A stretch of 64,000 nucleotides of DNA from Sodalis ligni (GTDB lineage Bacteria > Pseudomonadota > Gammaproteobacteria > Enterobacterales > Enterobacteriaceae). Shown here piece after piece: positions 28,446 to 37,373 of this stretch. Position 1 is the first letter of the stretch. Every line of letters begins with the position of its first letter. Both the position numbers and the translations under genes were made by a program. The DNA lies in NCBI RefSeq assembly GCF_016865525.2, contig NZ_CP075169.1, positions 1,674,337 through 1,738,336 of the forward strand. Direction: 5' to 3'. Below the pieces are notes generated by a model. It was not told the DNA's origin. It ran no database searches and saw nothing but the letters and a program-made list of their open reading frames with translations.

Positions 28446-29543
28446 ATGGAGATTGGCAAGGATATCCGGAGGATGGCAATTTTGACCTACCCGGGCTGTT
28501 ATTTCGGCGAAGCGATCAGATTACTGGAGCTGGTCATATCCCTTGAAGAGCCTTTGGCGGAGCAAAACCAACGCAGCACCCGCAATCTGATTCAAATCTA
28601 CTCCCTGTCCGGAGGGCGGGTCTTTTCGCCGGCGTCATGTTTGATATATATGGATACCCTGATGATTCAGGGTCCGAAGCCGGTGGATCCCGACCTGTTG
28701 ATTATTGCCCACGGCGCACGGGCGGCGGCGGATCACGCCGGCGAGTTGTCAGATTGGCTGCGGGAGGTATGTCCCGGGACGAAGCAGATAGTCGCTCTTG
28801 GCTCCGGCGTTATTCCACTGGCGGCGGCCGGCCTGCTGAATCATCGAAAAGTGGCTACCCACTCCGCTTGGGTGCCGCTGCTGGCCGAACATTACCCGCT
28901 GGTGCAGATCGATGCTCTGTCGCCTTTGCAAATAGACGGCAATATTTATACCACCAGCGAACAAATCAATTTGCACGAACTGGCGATGTTGTTGGCAAAA
29001 AATAGCCTGTCTCCCGGCCATCGTCCGCCGCAACTGCTCGCGGTATCAAGAACGGGCGACGGCGTGGCGGCGTTCAGCCTTGCGTTTACCCGGTCGGATT
29101 CCATCGCCCACCGGATCATACTGTGGTGGCTGGCGCATATCGACGAAGATATCAGTATGGAGCGTTCGGCGGAATTTTTATCCATGAGCGAACGAAGTTT
29201 CCGGCGTCATTTTAAAACGGAAGTGGGTTACTCGCCGTATTTGTTTTTGTTGCTGTTGCGGCTTGAACTCGCGCGCCAGGCAATGATCGATAGCGATCTT
29301 CCCATCGACAAAATTGCCCGTCGAGGGGGTTTGCACGACGGCCAGCAGTTAGCGCGCATGTTCCGCAAATTCATTGAAACATCACCCCATCGGTACCGAA
29401 CGGAAAAATGCAATGAGGTGCTGCCGATGCCCCATCCGATCTACGCCGCCTTGTTTGACGGCCGCACCACGCCCCCCTGGCTGCGGGAACTGCAATTCGC
29501 GGCGAAGCGAGATCGAGCCGAAGACCGGGGCTCAGTGCTGTGA
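28446..29543 (+). CDS. GlxA-like transcriptional regulator (DJ-1/PfpI plus AraC helix-turn-helix)
   Basis: 365 residues. N-terminal class I glutamine amidotransferase-like domain (RRMAILTYPGCYFGEAIRLL near residue 10; LLIIAHGARAA and QIVALGSGVIPLAAAGLL, the usual nucleophile-elbow region but without cysteine), then an AraC DNA-binding domain (MSERSFRRHFKTEVGYSPY, about 240-258; DKIARRGGLHDGQQLARMFRKF). The family regulates catabolic or virulence genes; the amidotransferase-like domain is taken to be a sensor. It stands directly before the pilus cluster on the same strand and is a candidate regulator of it. The AraC domain is very close to that of the broken paralogue upstream. Confidence 0.88.
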   Translation: MEIGKDIRRMAILTYPGCYFGEAIRLLELVISLEEPLAEQNQRSTRNLIQIYSLSGGRVFSPASCLIYMDTLMIQGPKPVDPDLLIIAHGARAAADHAGELSDWLREVCPGTKQIVALGSGVIPLAAAGLLNHRKVATHSAWVPLLAEHYPLVQIDALSPLQIDGNIYTTSEQINLHELAMLLAKNSLSPGHRPPQLLAVSRTGDGVAAFSLAFTRSDSIAHRIILWWLAHIDEDISMERSAEFLSMSERSFRRHFKTEVGYSPYLFLLLLRLELARQAMIDSDLPIDKIARRGGLHDGQQLARMFRKFIETSPHRYRTEKCNEVLPMPHPIYAALFDGRTTPPWLRELQFAAKRDRAEDRGSVL

Positions 29544-29875
29544 TGATGCGGTTTCACATTTTAAATCGCTGCGAATATCGACGGGTGCGCCGTCATTAAA
29601 AGAATAAAATGAAGTTTCATTTACTATAAATTTTGTTAAGAAATAATTATTCGGACGAAAAAAATATATTACATCCACTCGGTTTTTATCGCTTATGGCG
29701 GGCAGTTCGTAAAATAAATATCATCTTTTGGCCGATATTGCGATTATTTAGTCCGTATTTGCGATGGTATAAAACCGTACTTAACTCAAATAGCCGTTAT
29801 TATGTTTGTGAGAAATGACACAACCAAAGTGCCAAATCCATTCAAATTATCAGTCGCTTCTTTCAAGGAAATATC
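29544..29875. other. AT-rich leader of the pilus cluster
   Basis: About 330 bp, markedly AT-rich, between the regulator and the major pilin gene. No gene is supported (a 61-codon frame at 29633-29818 has no family resemblance). AAGGAA precedes the pilin ATG. The region should carry the promoter and regulator sites. Confidence 0.4.
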
Positions 29876-30388
29876 ATGTCCTGCAAACGTCTTTTCAAAG
29901 TCGGTGCCCTGTCTGTACTCTGCCTGGGTACCGCTATTTCCAGCCAGGCTTATGCCGCCGGTACGCAAAATGCCAACATCGCGGTTACCGCCGCGGTTGA
30001 ATCAGCCTGTACCCTTGCCACCACCGCGCTGACGTTCCCCGCCTATACCGGTGCTGCGGTAGTGGATACCACTGCGACCTTGACGGTCACCTGCACCAAC
30101 GGCGCGCCGTATGTTATGGCCCTCGGCGCGGGTACCGGCGCAGGCGCCACCACCACGGTGCGCGTTTTGACCAGCCCGTCGACCACTTCTGTGCTGAACT
30201 ACGGTCTGTATAGCGATGCTAACCATACCGTAACCTGGGGCAATACCGTTGGTACTGATACCGTAGGCGGAACCGGTAACGGTGCGGCACAAGACGTGAC
30301 CGTTTATGGTGAAATCGCCGCTAACCAGCTTTCCGCCCAGGTCGCTACCGATTATGCCGACACCGTCGCTGTGACTGTGACTTACTAA
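29876..30388 (+). CDS. Spore coat U (SCPU)-domain pilin, archaic chaperone-usher type
   Basis: 170 residues. Signal peptide about 1-27 (cleavage after AYA). Mature part follows the SCPU pattern: AAVESACTL, TLTVTCTNGAPYVMALGAG, a WG motif after an LNYGLYSDA segment, DVTVYGEI and the terminal DTVAVTVTY. Such subunits build Csu-like (archaic) adhesive pili by donor-strand exchange. It is the first gene of a four-gene cluster: subunit, chaperone, usher, subunit. Its position and short size suggest the major shaft subunit. Confidence 0.88.
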   Translation: MSCKRLFKVGALSVLCLGTAISSQAYAAGTQNANIAVTAAVESACTLATTALTFPAYTGAAVVDTTATLTVTCTNGAPYVMALGAGTGAGATTTVRVLTSPSTTSVLNYGLYSDANHTVTWGNTVGTDTVGGTGNGAAQDVTVYGEIAANQLSAQVATDYADTVAVTVTY

Positions 30389-30403
30389 GAAAAGTAAAGC
30401 CTA

Positions 30404-31129
30404 ATGCCCAGTAATATCATTTTTATCCGGGTGCTTATGCTGGCAGTCCTGTGGGCCATCGTGCCCCAGGCTTCTGCCCAAGCATTGGCCATCGTGCCCA
30501 TCCGTCAGGATTTATCATCGGTACACCGTTCCGCCAGTTTTACCTTGACCAACACCTCGGATAAACCGACGTTAATCCAGATTCGCGGTTTCAGCTGGAT
30601 CCAGAAGGGAAATGACGACAATTTTGTCCCTACCTCCAAGCTGACGGTAAGTCCTCCTTTTGCCACTATTCCGCCGGGCCAATCGCAAACCGTGCGTTTG
30701 TTGCTACGGGATCCTGCAACAAGAGACGAAGAGTCCTATCGTATTGTATTTGACCAAATTCCCGATCGCGGCGTTAACCACATTCAATTGACCCTGCGCT
30801 TTACCGTACCGGTATTCTCCTTGAGCAATACCCCCGCGCACCCCGACGTGCGGTGGCGCATCGAGCGGCAGGGCAATGATCTGATGCTGGTGGCGGTGAA
30901 CCAGGGATTATCACATAGCATGCTGGCCAACCTGAGCGCCGCCACAGCCGGCGGCGAATCCCTGAAGCTGGCGGGTCCCGGGATGCCTTATATCCTGGCC
31001 GGCAACGAACGCCGCTGGGGTATCAAAGATCCCCGTCATTTGTTAAACACCGGTTCACGTGTTCATGTCATCAATCCGGGTCCGCAGGACAAATCGGACC
31101 AATGGGTGAATGTCGGCCCTAGCAATTGA
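30404..31129 (+). CDS. Periplasmic pilus chaperone (PapD-like, Csu type)
   Basis: 241 residues. Signal peptide about 1-26 (ASAQA). The N-terminal Ig domain begins ALAIVPIRQDLS and shows the family pattern SASFTLTNTSDKPTLIQIR and SPPFATIPPGQSQTVRLL; EESYRIVFDQIP marks the F1-G1 region of archaic chaperones. It caps and folds the SCPU subunits in the periplasm and delivers them to the usher. It starts 15 bp after the first pilin and overlaps the usher start. Confidence 0.9.
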   Translation: MPSNIIFIRVLMLAVLWAIVPQASAQALAIVPIRQDLSSVHRSASFTLTNTSDKPTLIQIRGFSWIQKGNDDNFVPTSKLTVSPPFATIPPGQSQTVRLLLRDPATRDEESYRIVFDQIPDRGVNHIQLTLRFTVPVFSLSNTPAHPDVRWRIERQGNDLMLVAVNQGLSHSMLANLSAATAGGESLKLAGPGMPYILAGNERRWGIKDPRHLLNTGSRVHVINPGPQDKSDQWVNVGPSN

Positions 31130-33315
31130 TTTCATCACCCTATTGGCGCCAGGCAAGCGGTATGCTCGCCATGGCGCTGATGTGGCCGGCGGCGGCAACC
31201 GGCACCCCGCCGGATGCCGGGCAAAGCCTGCTGCTCGATGTGGTGGTGAACGGCCAGGATCATAATAACATTCAGGAAATCGCCCAGCGGCAGGGCGCGC
31301 TGCTGTTTACCCGAGAACAGCTTACCGCCTCCGGATTGGTGTTGCACGGTAAGCCGGCTGAAACCGGCGACGGTCTGATTTCATTGGACAGCATCAAGGA
31401 GTGGACCTGGCGGCTGGACGCCAATGCACAAATCTTATATCTCAAGGTTCCGGTGCAAAACCAGATTGCCCAGCAGCTCAACGCCGATCCCGAGTCGGCT
31501 GACCTGTCGCCCGCCCACAGCGATACCGGCGCGCTGCTGAATTACGATACCGAGTTTACCCACTATGCGGGCCAGACCGGCAATAGCCTGCTGGGAGAGC
31601 TGCGGCTGTTCGGCAATGGGGGGGTGCTCAGCAACAACGCCCTTGAAACCCATAATCCCTATCTTAGCCAGACGGTACGGTTGGACAGCACCTATAGCGT
31701 CTCCGACGTGGCGACCCTGCGCACCTGGAACGTCGGCGACTATATCAACGGCGGTCTGGACTGGACTCGTCCCGTGCGCATGGCGGGTATGCAAATGACC
31801 ACTAATTTCGGGCTGCGTCCCGATTTGGTGACCTTTGCGCGGCCCGGCATCAGCGGCGAGGTGGCGGTGCCCTCATCGGTGGATATCTATGTCAACGGGC
31901 TGCATCAGATGACCACCCAGGTGGACCCCGGTCCGTTTGAAATCAACCAGCTGCCGGTGACCAGCGGCGGCGGGGATGTGTCGATGGTGGTGAAAGACGC
32001 CAATGGCCGGCAAACCAACGAGACCCTGCCGTTTTATGCCAGCAGTAATCTATTGCAAAAGGGATTGGATTCCCTGTCCGTTGAAGCCGGCTCGGTGCGC
32101 CGGGCATATGCCAGCCGTTCCGATGATTATGCCGGCGGCGCGGCATCCATGAGCTATCGCCACGGCGCCACCGACCGGCTGACCTTGGAAACCCATCTGG
32201 AAGGCAGCGAAAAGGTGGCGATGGGGGGCGTGGGGGCTGATATGCTGGTGGGTTCTCTTGGTGTCTTGTCCGGCTCGCTGGCCGTCGGCGGCTACGGCCA
32301 GACGCCGGGAACGCAATACGGCGTGGGTTTTGTCCATAACGTTCATGCCTTCAGTTACGGCGCCAGCCTATTAAAGGCCGACTCGCATTTTTACGATCTG
32401 GCCTCGGCGTATGGCGACGGCACTCCCGGCACTACCCTGCGGGCCAATGTCGGTTTTCCATTGCCGGGGGGAGGTTCATTCGGCGTGGTCTACGCCAAGC
32501 GCTTGGTTAATTATTATAATGATTACAATTATGAATCCACCCGAATAGAAACCTCGACCCTGACCGCCACCTATTCAAGCTCGCTGCCGTTTTTGCGGGC
32601 ATTTGGCTATGTTACGGCACTGCATGATTTTGATTATGACCATGATAACGCAGTGTTTGTCGGTATTTCCCTGCCCATCGGGCATCGGGCCACGGCCAGC
32701 GCCGGCGGCAGCGTCAGCAATGGGGAAAGCTATCAAACCCTGCAGGCGCAGCAGTCCGCGGTCCAGCGGGGCGATATCGGCTGGAGCCTTGGCGAGCAGA
32801 ACGGATCGATATCCCGGCAGACCGCCGGGCTGGAATATAAATCCGATTGGGGATTGATGGGGGCCCAGGCAGAGCAGGGTACGGCGGGCCAGGCGCAGCG
32901 CGGCACCTTGCAGGGGGCCCTGGTGGCCATGGATGGACATGTCTTCGCCGCCAATACCATTCAGGACGGTTTTGCGGTGGTGGATACAGACGGGTTGCCC
33001 GGTGTCGAGGTCATGCAGGAAAATCGGCCGGTGGGTAAAACCGATAAAAACGGTTTGCTGTTTGTCGAAGATCTCCGCGCCTACGAGAGCAACCGTTTAT
33101 CCATTAATCCCAATGATGTACCGATGGACGTCTCCCTTGAAAACGACAATCTCACCGTCAAGCCAAACGATCGATCCGGCGTATTGGCTAAATTCCCCAT
33201 CCATCATACCAACGGCGCCACTTTGCGGCTGGTGGACTCGCAGCATGTGCCGCTGCCGCTGGGCAGCGTGGCGACACTGGTCAGTGGCGGGGCACAGGCC
33301 ATGGTGGGGGTATGA
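31126..33315 (+). CDS. Outer membrane usher (FimD/CsuD type), frameshifted near the C-terminus
   Basis: 729 residues as read. Signal about 1-27, N-terminal domain with the LLLDVVVNGQDHNN start, 24-strand beta-barrel with plug (VDIYVNGLHQMTTQVDPGPF, GGGDVSMVVKDANG), and C-terminal domains. It is the outer-membrane pore that assembles the pilus. The start is a TTG overlapping the chaperone stop. At a run of five Gs (33306-33310) the reading ends at GAQAMVGV, while the family C-terminus (GYDGVTYFENRA ... CGLTFDY) continues in the next frame to a TGA at 33466, two bases before the next gene. Removal of one G would restore about 50 residues of the last domain. Confidence 0.88.
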   Translation: MISSPYWRQASGMLAMALMWPAAATGTPPDAGQSLLLDVVVNGQDHNNIQEIAQRQGALLFTREQLTASGLVLHGKPAETGDGLISLDSIKEWTWRLDANAQILYLKVPVQNQIAQQLNADPESADLSPAHSDTGALLNYDTEFTHYAGQTGNSLLGELRLFGNGGVLSNNALETHNPYLSQTVRLDSTYSVSDVATLRTWNVGDYINGGLDWTRPVRMAGMQMTTNFGLRPDLVTFARPGISGEVAVPSSVDIYVNGLHQMTTQVDPGPFEINQLPVTSGGGDVSMVVKDANGRQTNETLPFYASSNLLQKGLDSLSVEAGSVRRAYASRSDDYAGGAASMSYRHGATDRLTLETHLEGSEKVAMGGVGADMLVGSLGVLSGSLAVGGYGQTPGTQYGVGFVHNVHAFSYGASLLKADSHFYDLASAYGDGTPGTTLRANVGFPLPGGGSFGVVYAKRLVNYYNDYNYESTRIETSTLTATYSSSLPFLRAFGYVTALHDFDYDHDNAVFVGISLPIGHRATASAGGSVSNGESYQTLQAQQSAVQRGDIGWSLGEQNGSISRQTAGLEYKSDWGLMGAQAEQGTAGQAQRGTLQGALVAMDGHVFAANTIQDGFAVVDTDGLPGVEVMQENRPVGKTDKNGLLFVEDLRAYESNRLSINPNDVPMDVSLENDNLTVKPNDRSGVLAKFPIHHTNGATLRLVDSQHVPLPLGSVATLVSGGAQAMVGV

Positions 33316-33468
33316 CGGCGTGACCTATTTTGAGAATCGGGCGAAACATAACCGCCTCAAGGTCGCCACACCCGGCCGGCCGGACTGCGGGCTGACCTTC
33401 GATTATCGGCCACAGACCGGCGCCATACCGGAAATCGGGCCATTAATATGTATCACCGGAGCTTGATT

Positions 33469-33924
33469 ATGCAATTAATGAACGTTGTAGGCATGGTATT
33501 GATGTTTATCAGCGGGCCGGCATTGGCCTATGACTGCGGGATTTCCGGCACGCCGCTGAATTTCGGTTCGGTGGAAGGTATTGCCGGACATATACAGCAA
33601 AGCACCGCCACCCTGACCGTGGTTTGCCGCACCGGTAACGCCCCGGAAACCGTCAGCTACCAGATTCTGATGGTGGGGCCCACGGGGGATGAGCAGCGAC
33701 AAATGTCCGTCGGGACGCATAACACCGGCTATCAGCTTTATACCTCGGGAAGTTACCAGCAAGTGTGGAACAATACCGGCCCGGGCGTTATCAGCGACAG
33801 CTACAGTCTCGGGGCCAATGCCACCGTCTCGCGCAACTACACCGTTTATGCCAAAATGAAAGCCGACCGCGCGTCTTCCCCCGGCAATTACACGGATAAT
33901 GTCGCGGTACAGCTTATCTACTGA
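33469..33924 (+). CDS. SCPU-domain pilus subunit, probably tip or minor
   Basis: 151 residues from the ATG at 33469, which has GGAG seven bases before it; an ATG at 33448 lies inside the restored usher frame. Signal about 1-19 (PALA), then YDCGISGTPLNFGSVEGIAG, TATLTVVCRTG, and the end NYTVYAKMKADRASSPGNYTD (in parts) NVAVQLIY. It is the last gene of the pilus cluster. By analogy to CsuE, the subunit after the usher may be the tip adhesin, although it is short for a two-domain adhesin. Confidence 0.82.
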   Translation: MQLMNVVGMVLMFISGPALAYDCGISGTPLNFGSVEGIAGHIQQSTATLTVVCRTGNAPETVSYQILMVGPTGDEQRQMSVGTHNTGYQLYTSGSYQQVWNNTGPGVISDSYSLGANATVSRNYTVYAKMKADRASSPGNYTDNVAVQLIY

Positions 33925-34071
33925 ACCATTGGATGTTATGGAACTCCTGGTTAAAGTGATTCCTTCACCGCAGAAAAACTGACAAATCACTGTTTTTTGC
34001 CGACAATAGTGGCTCATCCCCCATCTAAATTGGGTTAACGAGGACTTTTCGCCGGTTATAGGGATATGTTC

Positions 34072-35235
34072 ATGACCACTTCTTCTCAACGACTGAGCTT
34101 CACCCTGGTGCTCGGCTCCCTGGCCGCGCTGGGCCCGCTTTGTACCGATTTCTATTTGCCCTCCCTGCCGGAGCTGGCGGCCGGCCTGGGCACCACTACC
34201 GCCACCGCGCAGCTCAGTCTGACCGCCGGGTTGCTCGGGCTGGGCCTGGGCCAGCTGTTTTTCGGTCCCTTGAGCGATAAGCTCGGGCGTATGCGTCCGC
34301 TGCTGGCGTCGCTGTTCATCTTACTGCTGGCTTCCATTGGCTGCTCCCTGGCCCGCGATATCTCGCAATTACTGGCGGCGCGTTTTATTCAGGGCCTGGC
34401 GGGAGCGGGCGGGGCGGTATTATCCAGAGCGGTGGCCCGTGATTTGTACAACGGCCACGACCTGACCCGGTTTTTCGCCCTGCTGATGCTGGTTAACGGC
34501 CTGGCGCCCATCGCCGCGCCGGTAATGGGCGGCGCGCTCTTGTCCTGGACGGATTGGCGCGGTTTGTTTATGGTGCTGGCGGCCATCGCATTGCTGCTGC
34601 TGGTATTGAGCGTCTGGCGGCTGCGGGAAACCCTGCCGGCGTCAAGGAGAACCCCGGCGTCCCTGTTCGGGGTTTACGGCGGCCTGGGACATCTGGCGAC
34701 CCAGCGGCAATTTATGGGATTATGCCTGACCCAGGGGTTCAGCATGGCGGGAATGTTCGCGTATATCGGCGCCTCGCCTTTCGTCCTGCAGCAAATTTAC
34801 GGTCTCAGCCCCCAGTCCTTCAGCTTTTGTTTTGCCGCCAACGGCCTGGGCCTGATCGCCGCCGCGCAAATCGCCGCCCGCTGCAGCATCAGATTCGGCG
34901 AGCTCATCCCGCTGAAAGTCGGCCTTGCCGTGGCGGGCGTGGCGTCGTCGGCCCTGGGGGCCTGCGGCGTGTTCCGGGCGCCGCTGCCCATGATTTTGAC
35001 GGCGCTGTTTTTTTCCGTGATGATAAACGGTTTAATCGGTACCCTGGCTTCTTCCCTTGCTATGCAAAGCCAGGGTAAAAACGCCGGCAGCGCTTCGGCG
35101 ATTATCGGCGTCGGCATGTTTGCCCTTGGCGCCCTTAGCGTGCCGGTTACCGGTATCGGGGGTACCTCGGTGGTGACGATGGGGCTGACAATTTGGGGAT
35201 GCTATATCATAGCCATCCTGATATTTACTTTGTAG
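34072..35235 (+). CDS. bcr: Bcr/CflA-family drug efflux transporter
   Basis: 387 residues with about 12 membrane helices, DHA1 family. TDFYLPSLPELA in helix 1, motif A-like GPLSDKLGRMRPLL after helix 2 and the RFIQGLAGAGGAVLSRAVARD segment are typical of Bcr (bicyclomycin, sulfonamide) and CflA (chloramphenicol) exporters. The start at 34072 was preferred over ATG 34066 because AGGG lies eight bases before it. It is a separate unit after the pilus genes. Exact substrate unknown. Confidence 0.87.
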   Translation: MTTSSQRLSFTLVLGSLAALGPLCTDFYLPSLPELAAGLGTTTATAQLSLTAGLLGLGLGQLFFGPLSDKLGRMRPLLASLFILLLASIGCSLARDISQLLAARFIQGLAGAGGAVLSRAVARDLYNGHDLTRFFALLMLVNGLAPIAAPVMGGALLSWTDWRGLFMVLAAIALLLLVLSVWRLRETLPASRRTPASLFGVYGGLGHLATQRQFMGLCLTQGFSMAGMFAYIGASPFVLQQIYGLSPQSFSFCFAANGLGLIAAAQIAARCSIRFGELIPLKVGLAVAGVASSALGACGVFRAPLPMILTALFFSVMINGLIGTLASSLAMQSQGKNAGSASAIIGVGMFALGALSVPVTGIGGTSVVTMGLTIWGCYIIAILIFTL

Positions 35236-35584
35236 TGAATAAAAGGTACTGGCTTAATACCCTATTAAGGTGATAACGAGGCGTTTTGGTGCTGACTTAA
35301 ATCCAATAATCAGTTATATATCGCCTAAAAGAATGCCGGAGAAGAGCTTATTATCGTTTATTCAAAGAGCGATGTTATAGCTTATTTAGCTCTTCCAGAG
35401 TTAATAAACTCTTTAACCCCAAGGAAAAGTCCGGTGATGGTTTTACGAAAATAAAAACATGTCAATTTTAATCGTACTTTTTGGTGACAAAAATACAGGG
35501 TTGAGGAGATTTTCGTTTTCCGATAATCGGATATACTATGGCGTCATTCACTGCGGTCTCGCTGTCATTTTCAGGTAATGAATA
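35236..35584. other. AT-rich region before pbpG
   Basis: About 350 bp with no gene. It contains a small inverted repeat (GAGTT-AATA-AACTC, near 35400) and a TATACT -10-like hexamer close to 35532, probably part of the pbpG promoter. Confidence 0.4.
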
Positions 35585-35609
35585 ATGTTATCTTTTTCGT
35601 GTCGTTTGT

Positions 35610-36545
35610 TTGGGTCTGTCGCTTTGTACGCTCGGTAATGGATTGATCGGCGACGCAGAGGCCGCCGTCAGTACGGAGCCGGCGCCGCTGACATCACCTT
35701 TGGTAATAGCCTCCGGCAGCGCCATTGTGGTGGATATGGCGGATAACCGTCTGCTTTATGCCGCCAATGCGGATAAAGTGGTGCCCATCGCTTCCTTGTC
35801 CAAGTTAATGACCGCCATTGTGGTGCTGGATGCGCATCAGCCGATGGATGAAATTATTTCTGTGGATATTCATCAGACGCCGGAATTGAAAGGCGTATTT
35901 TCACGGGTCAGGGTAGGGAGTGAAATCAGCCGGCACGATATGTTGCTGCTGGCGCTGATGTCTTCGGAAAACCGTGCGGCCGCCAGTCTGGCGCATCATT
36001 ATCCCGGTGGTTATCCGGCGTTTATTGCCGCCATGAATGCGAAAGCCCGATCATTAGGCATGCTGCATACCCATTATGTGGAACCCACCGGGTTATCGGT
36101 TAATAACGTGTCGACGGCGCGGGATTTGTCCAAATTGCTTATTGCCAGTGAAAATTATCCGATGCTGAGCGAGCTGAGCACTACCCACGAGACGATGGCG
36201 AAGTTCCAGAATCCCCCCTATACCCTGCCGTTCCGTAACACCAATCATCTGGTTTACCGTCCCGACTGGGCGATTCAATTAACCAAAACCGGGTTTACCA
36301 ATCTGGCGGGGCATTGCCTGGTGATGCGTACGGTGATCAATCATCGGCCGGTGGGGTTGGTGGTGCTGGATGCGTTCGGTAAATATACTCATTTTGCCGA
36401 CGCCAACCGTATCCGCAGCTGGCTGGAAACCGGCAAGTCTTCGCCGGTGCCGCCGGCGGCTTTGGATTACAAGAAGCAGAAGGCCCGCCAGTCCGGCGTG
36501 ACGGCGCAGAATAACAGCCGCGACCAGAACGGTATCGCGGATTAG
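35610..36545 (+). CDS. pbpG: D-alanyl-D-alanine endopeptidase (PBP7), signal-peptide region frameshifted
   Basis: Strong match to E. coli PbpG from residue 25 on: [16 protein letters not shown] SxxK (here [13 protein letters not shown]), [18 protein letters not shown] (SxN motif), [11 protein letters not shown] (KTG). A periplasmic peptidase that cleaves cross-links between peptidoglycan stem peptides. A correct signal peptide is only obtained by starting at ATG 35585 and removing one T from the TTTTT at 35593-35597, which gives [16 protein letters not shown] and onward in frame. As read, the only start in frame is TTG at 35610, leaving a shortened hydrophobic leader. Sequencing error or a true frameshift are both possible. 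In E. coli pbpG-dld-bglX are neighbours, as here. Confidence 0.9.
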   Translation: MGLSLCTLGNGLIGDAEAAVSTEPAPLTSPLVIASGSAIVVDMADNRLLYAANADKVVPIASLSKLMTAIVVLDAHQPMDEIISVDIHQTPELKGVFSRVRVGSEISRHDMLLLALMSSENRAAASLAHHYPGGYPAFIAAMNAKARSLGMLHTHYVEPTGLSVNNVSTARDLSKLLIASENYPMLSELSTTHETMAKFQNPPYTLPFRNTNHLVYRPDWAIQLTKTGFTNLAGHCLVMRTVINHRPVGLVVLDAFGKYTHFADANRIRSWLETGKSSPVPPAALDYKKQKARQSGVTAQNNSRDQNGIAD

Positions 36546-36567
36546 GTCATCCTGTACCAGGCGCGGT

Positions 36568-36640
36568 CTCCCTTCAACCGGTTCGTTGCACGATCGGTGA
36601 TGGCGGGCCTATCGGGCCATGGGGCGCTCTCCCTTATTGC
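36568..36640. repeat. Deleted copy of the 108-bp intergenic repeat
   Basis: CTCCCTTCAACCGGTTCG, TTGCACGATCGGTGATGGCG, GGCCTATCGGGCCATGGGGC and GCTCTCCCTT follow the same order as the copy after rhlE (CGATCGGTGATAGCGGGC). The distance between the two CTCCC marks is 61 bp instead of 107; the GC-rich hairpin core is missing, as if removed between the two GCGCTC direct repeats of the unit. It lies between convergent pbpG and a GST gene, 23 bp after the pbpG stop. Confidence 0.75.
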
Positions 36641-36729
36641 GGGGTGCGCCGATCCGCCACGATGGCGCCGCACTGTGCGGCTTCTTCCTCCTGGCTTTCA
36701 TCCCCCCCCTCTTCCGCCAGCGCCTGCCG

Positions 36730-37320
36730 CTACCCCTCCTCCATGGCCGGTAGCGCCAGCATGGTCTGGCACCAGCGCTGGGCGGCGGCGGACCGCGGCA
36801 GTCCATAACTTTGAACGCGAAAAACCACCGGGGCATAAAAGGCATCCGCGGCGCTGAAGTCAGGGCCGGCCAGGAACGGACCGCCAAACTGCGTCAAGCC
36901 CTGCTGCCATAGCGCATCCAGCCGGGCGAGATCGGCGTTTAATTCCGGCGGCAGCGCCGTCAGCTTTACCCGTATTCCGCAATTCATCGGGCACATGGTG
37001 CGAAGCCGGGTAAATCCGGCGTGCATTTCCGCCGCGGCGCACCGCGCCCAGGCCCGGGCCTGGTACTCCTCCGGCCAGACTCCGGCATGGATCTCCGCCA
37101 GATATTCGGCGATGGCCAGGGAATCCCATATTGCCATCGCGCCGTCATACAGCACCGGCACCCGGCCGGTGGGAGAAAAATGCTGAAAAACATCGGCGTT
37201 ATTGTTGCCCTGAAACTGATGAGTCGTTTCAGCGAAAGGAATGTTCAGGGCTTTCATTAAAAGCCAGGGGCGCAGTGACCAGGACGAGTAATTCTTATTG
37301 GCGATATGCAGTTCATACAC
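36730..37320 (-). CDS. Glutathione S-transferase family protein, truncated by an amber codon
   Basis: 196 residues as read. N-terminal thioredoxin-like domain MYELHIANKNYSSWSLRPWL, typical of a YfcF-like/GST subfamily with NYSSWSLRP, then PTGRVPVLYDG and DSLAIAEYLAE. The reading stops at TAG (36730-36732) after LPAMEEG, but the same frame runs on for 31 codons (RQALAEEGGDESQEEEA...) to TAA at 36634. That resembles the acidic tail usual after PAMQEW in this family, so the gene has probably lost its C-terminus through one nonsense codon. The next gene upstream, the GNAT gene, is 53 bp away on the same strand. Substrate unknown. Confidence 0.8.
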   Translation of the reverse strand: MYELHIANKNYSSWSLRPWLLMKALNIPFAETTHQFQGNNNADVFQHFSPTGRVPVLYDGAMAIWDSLAIAEYLAEIHAGVWPEEYQARAWARCAAAEMHAGFTRLRTMCPMNCGIRVKLTALPPELNADLARLDALWQQGLTQFGGPFLAGPDFSAADAFYAPVVFRVQSYGLPRSAAAQRWCQTMLALPAMEEG

Positions 37321-37373
37321 GATTCATAACTCCCTCGTATTCAGCATGGCGGCGTATGCCGTTCAAGCGACGA

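Noticed and set aside
28126..28479. 117-codon minus-strand frame in the AT-rich gap
   Set aside because: No ribosome site, no family resemblance, and it overlaps the start of the GlxA-like gene. Chance frame is more likely.
29633..29818. 61-codon frame upstream of the pilin gene
   Set aside because: No signal, no homology, and it fills the expected promoter region.
21836..36732. Amber codon reassignment or general suppression
   Set aside because: Several clear genes end properly at TAG (ybiT, pbpG, bcr), so two nonsense changes are the simpler reading.
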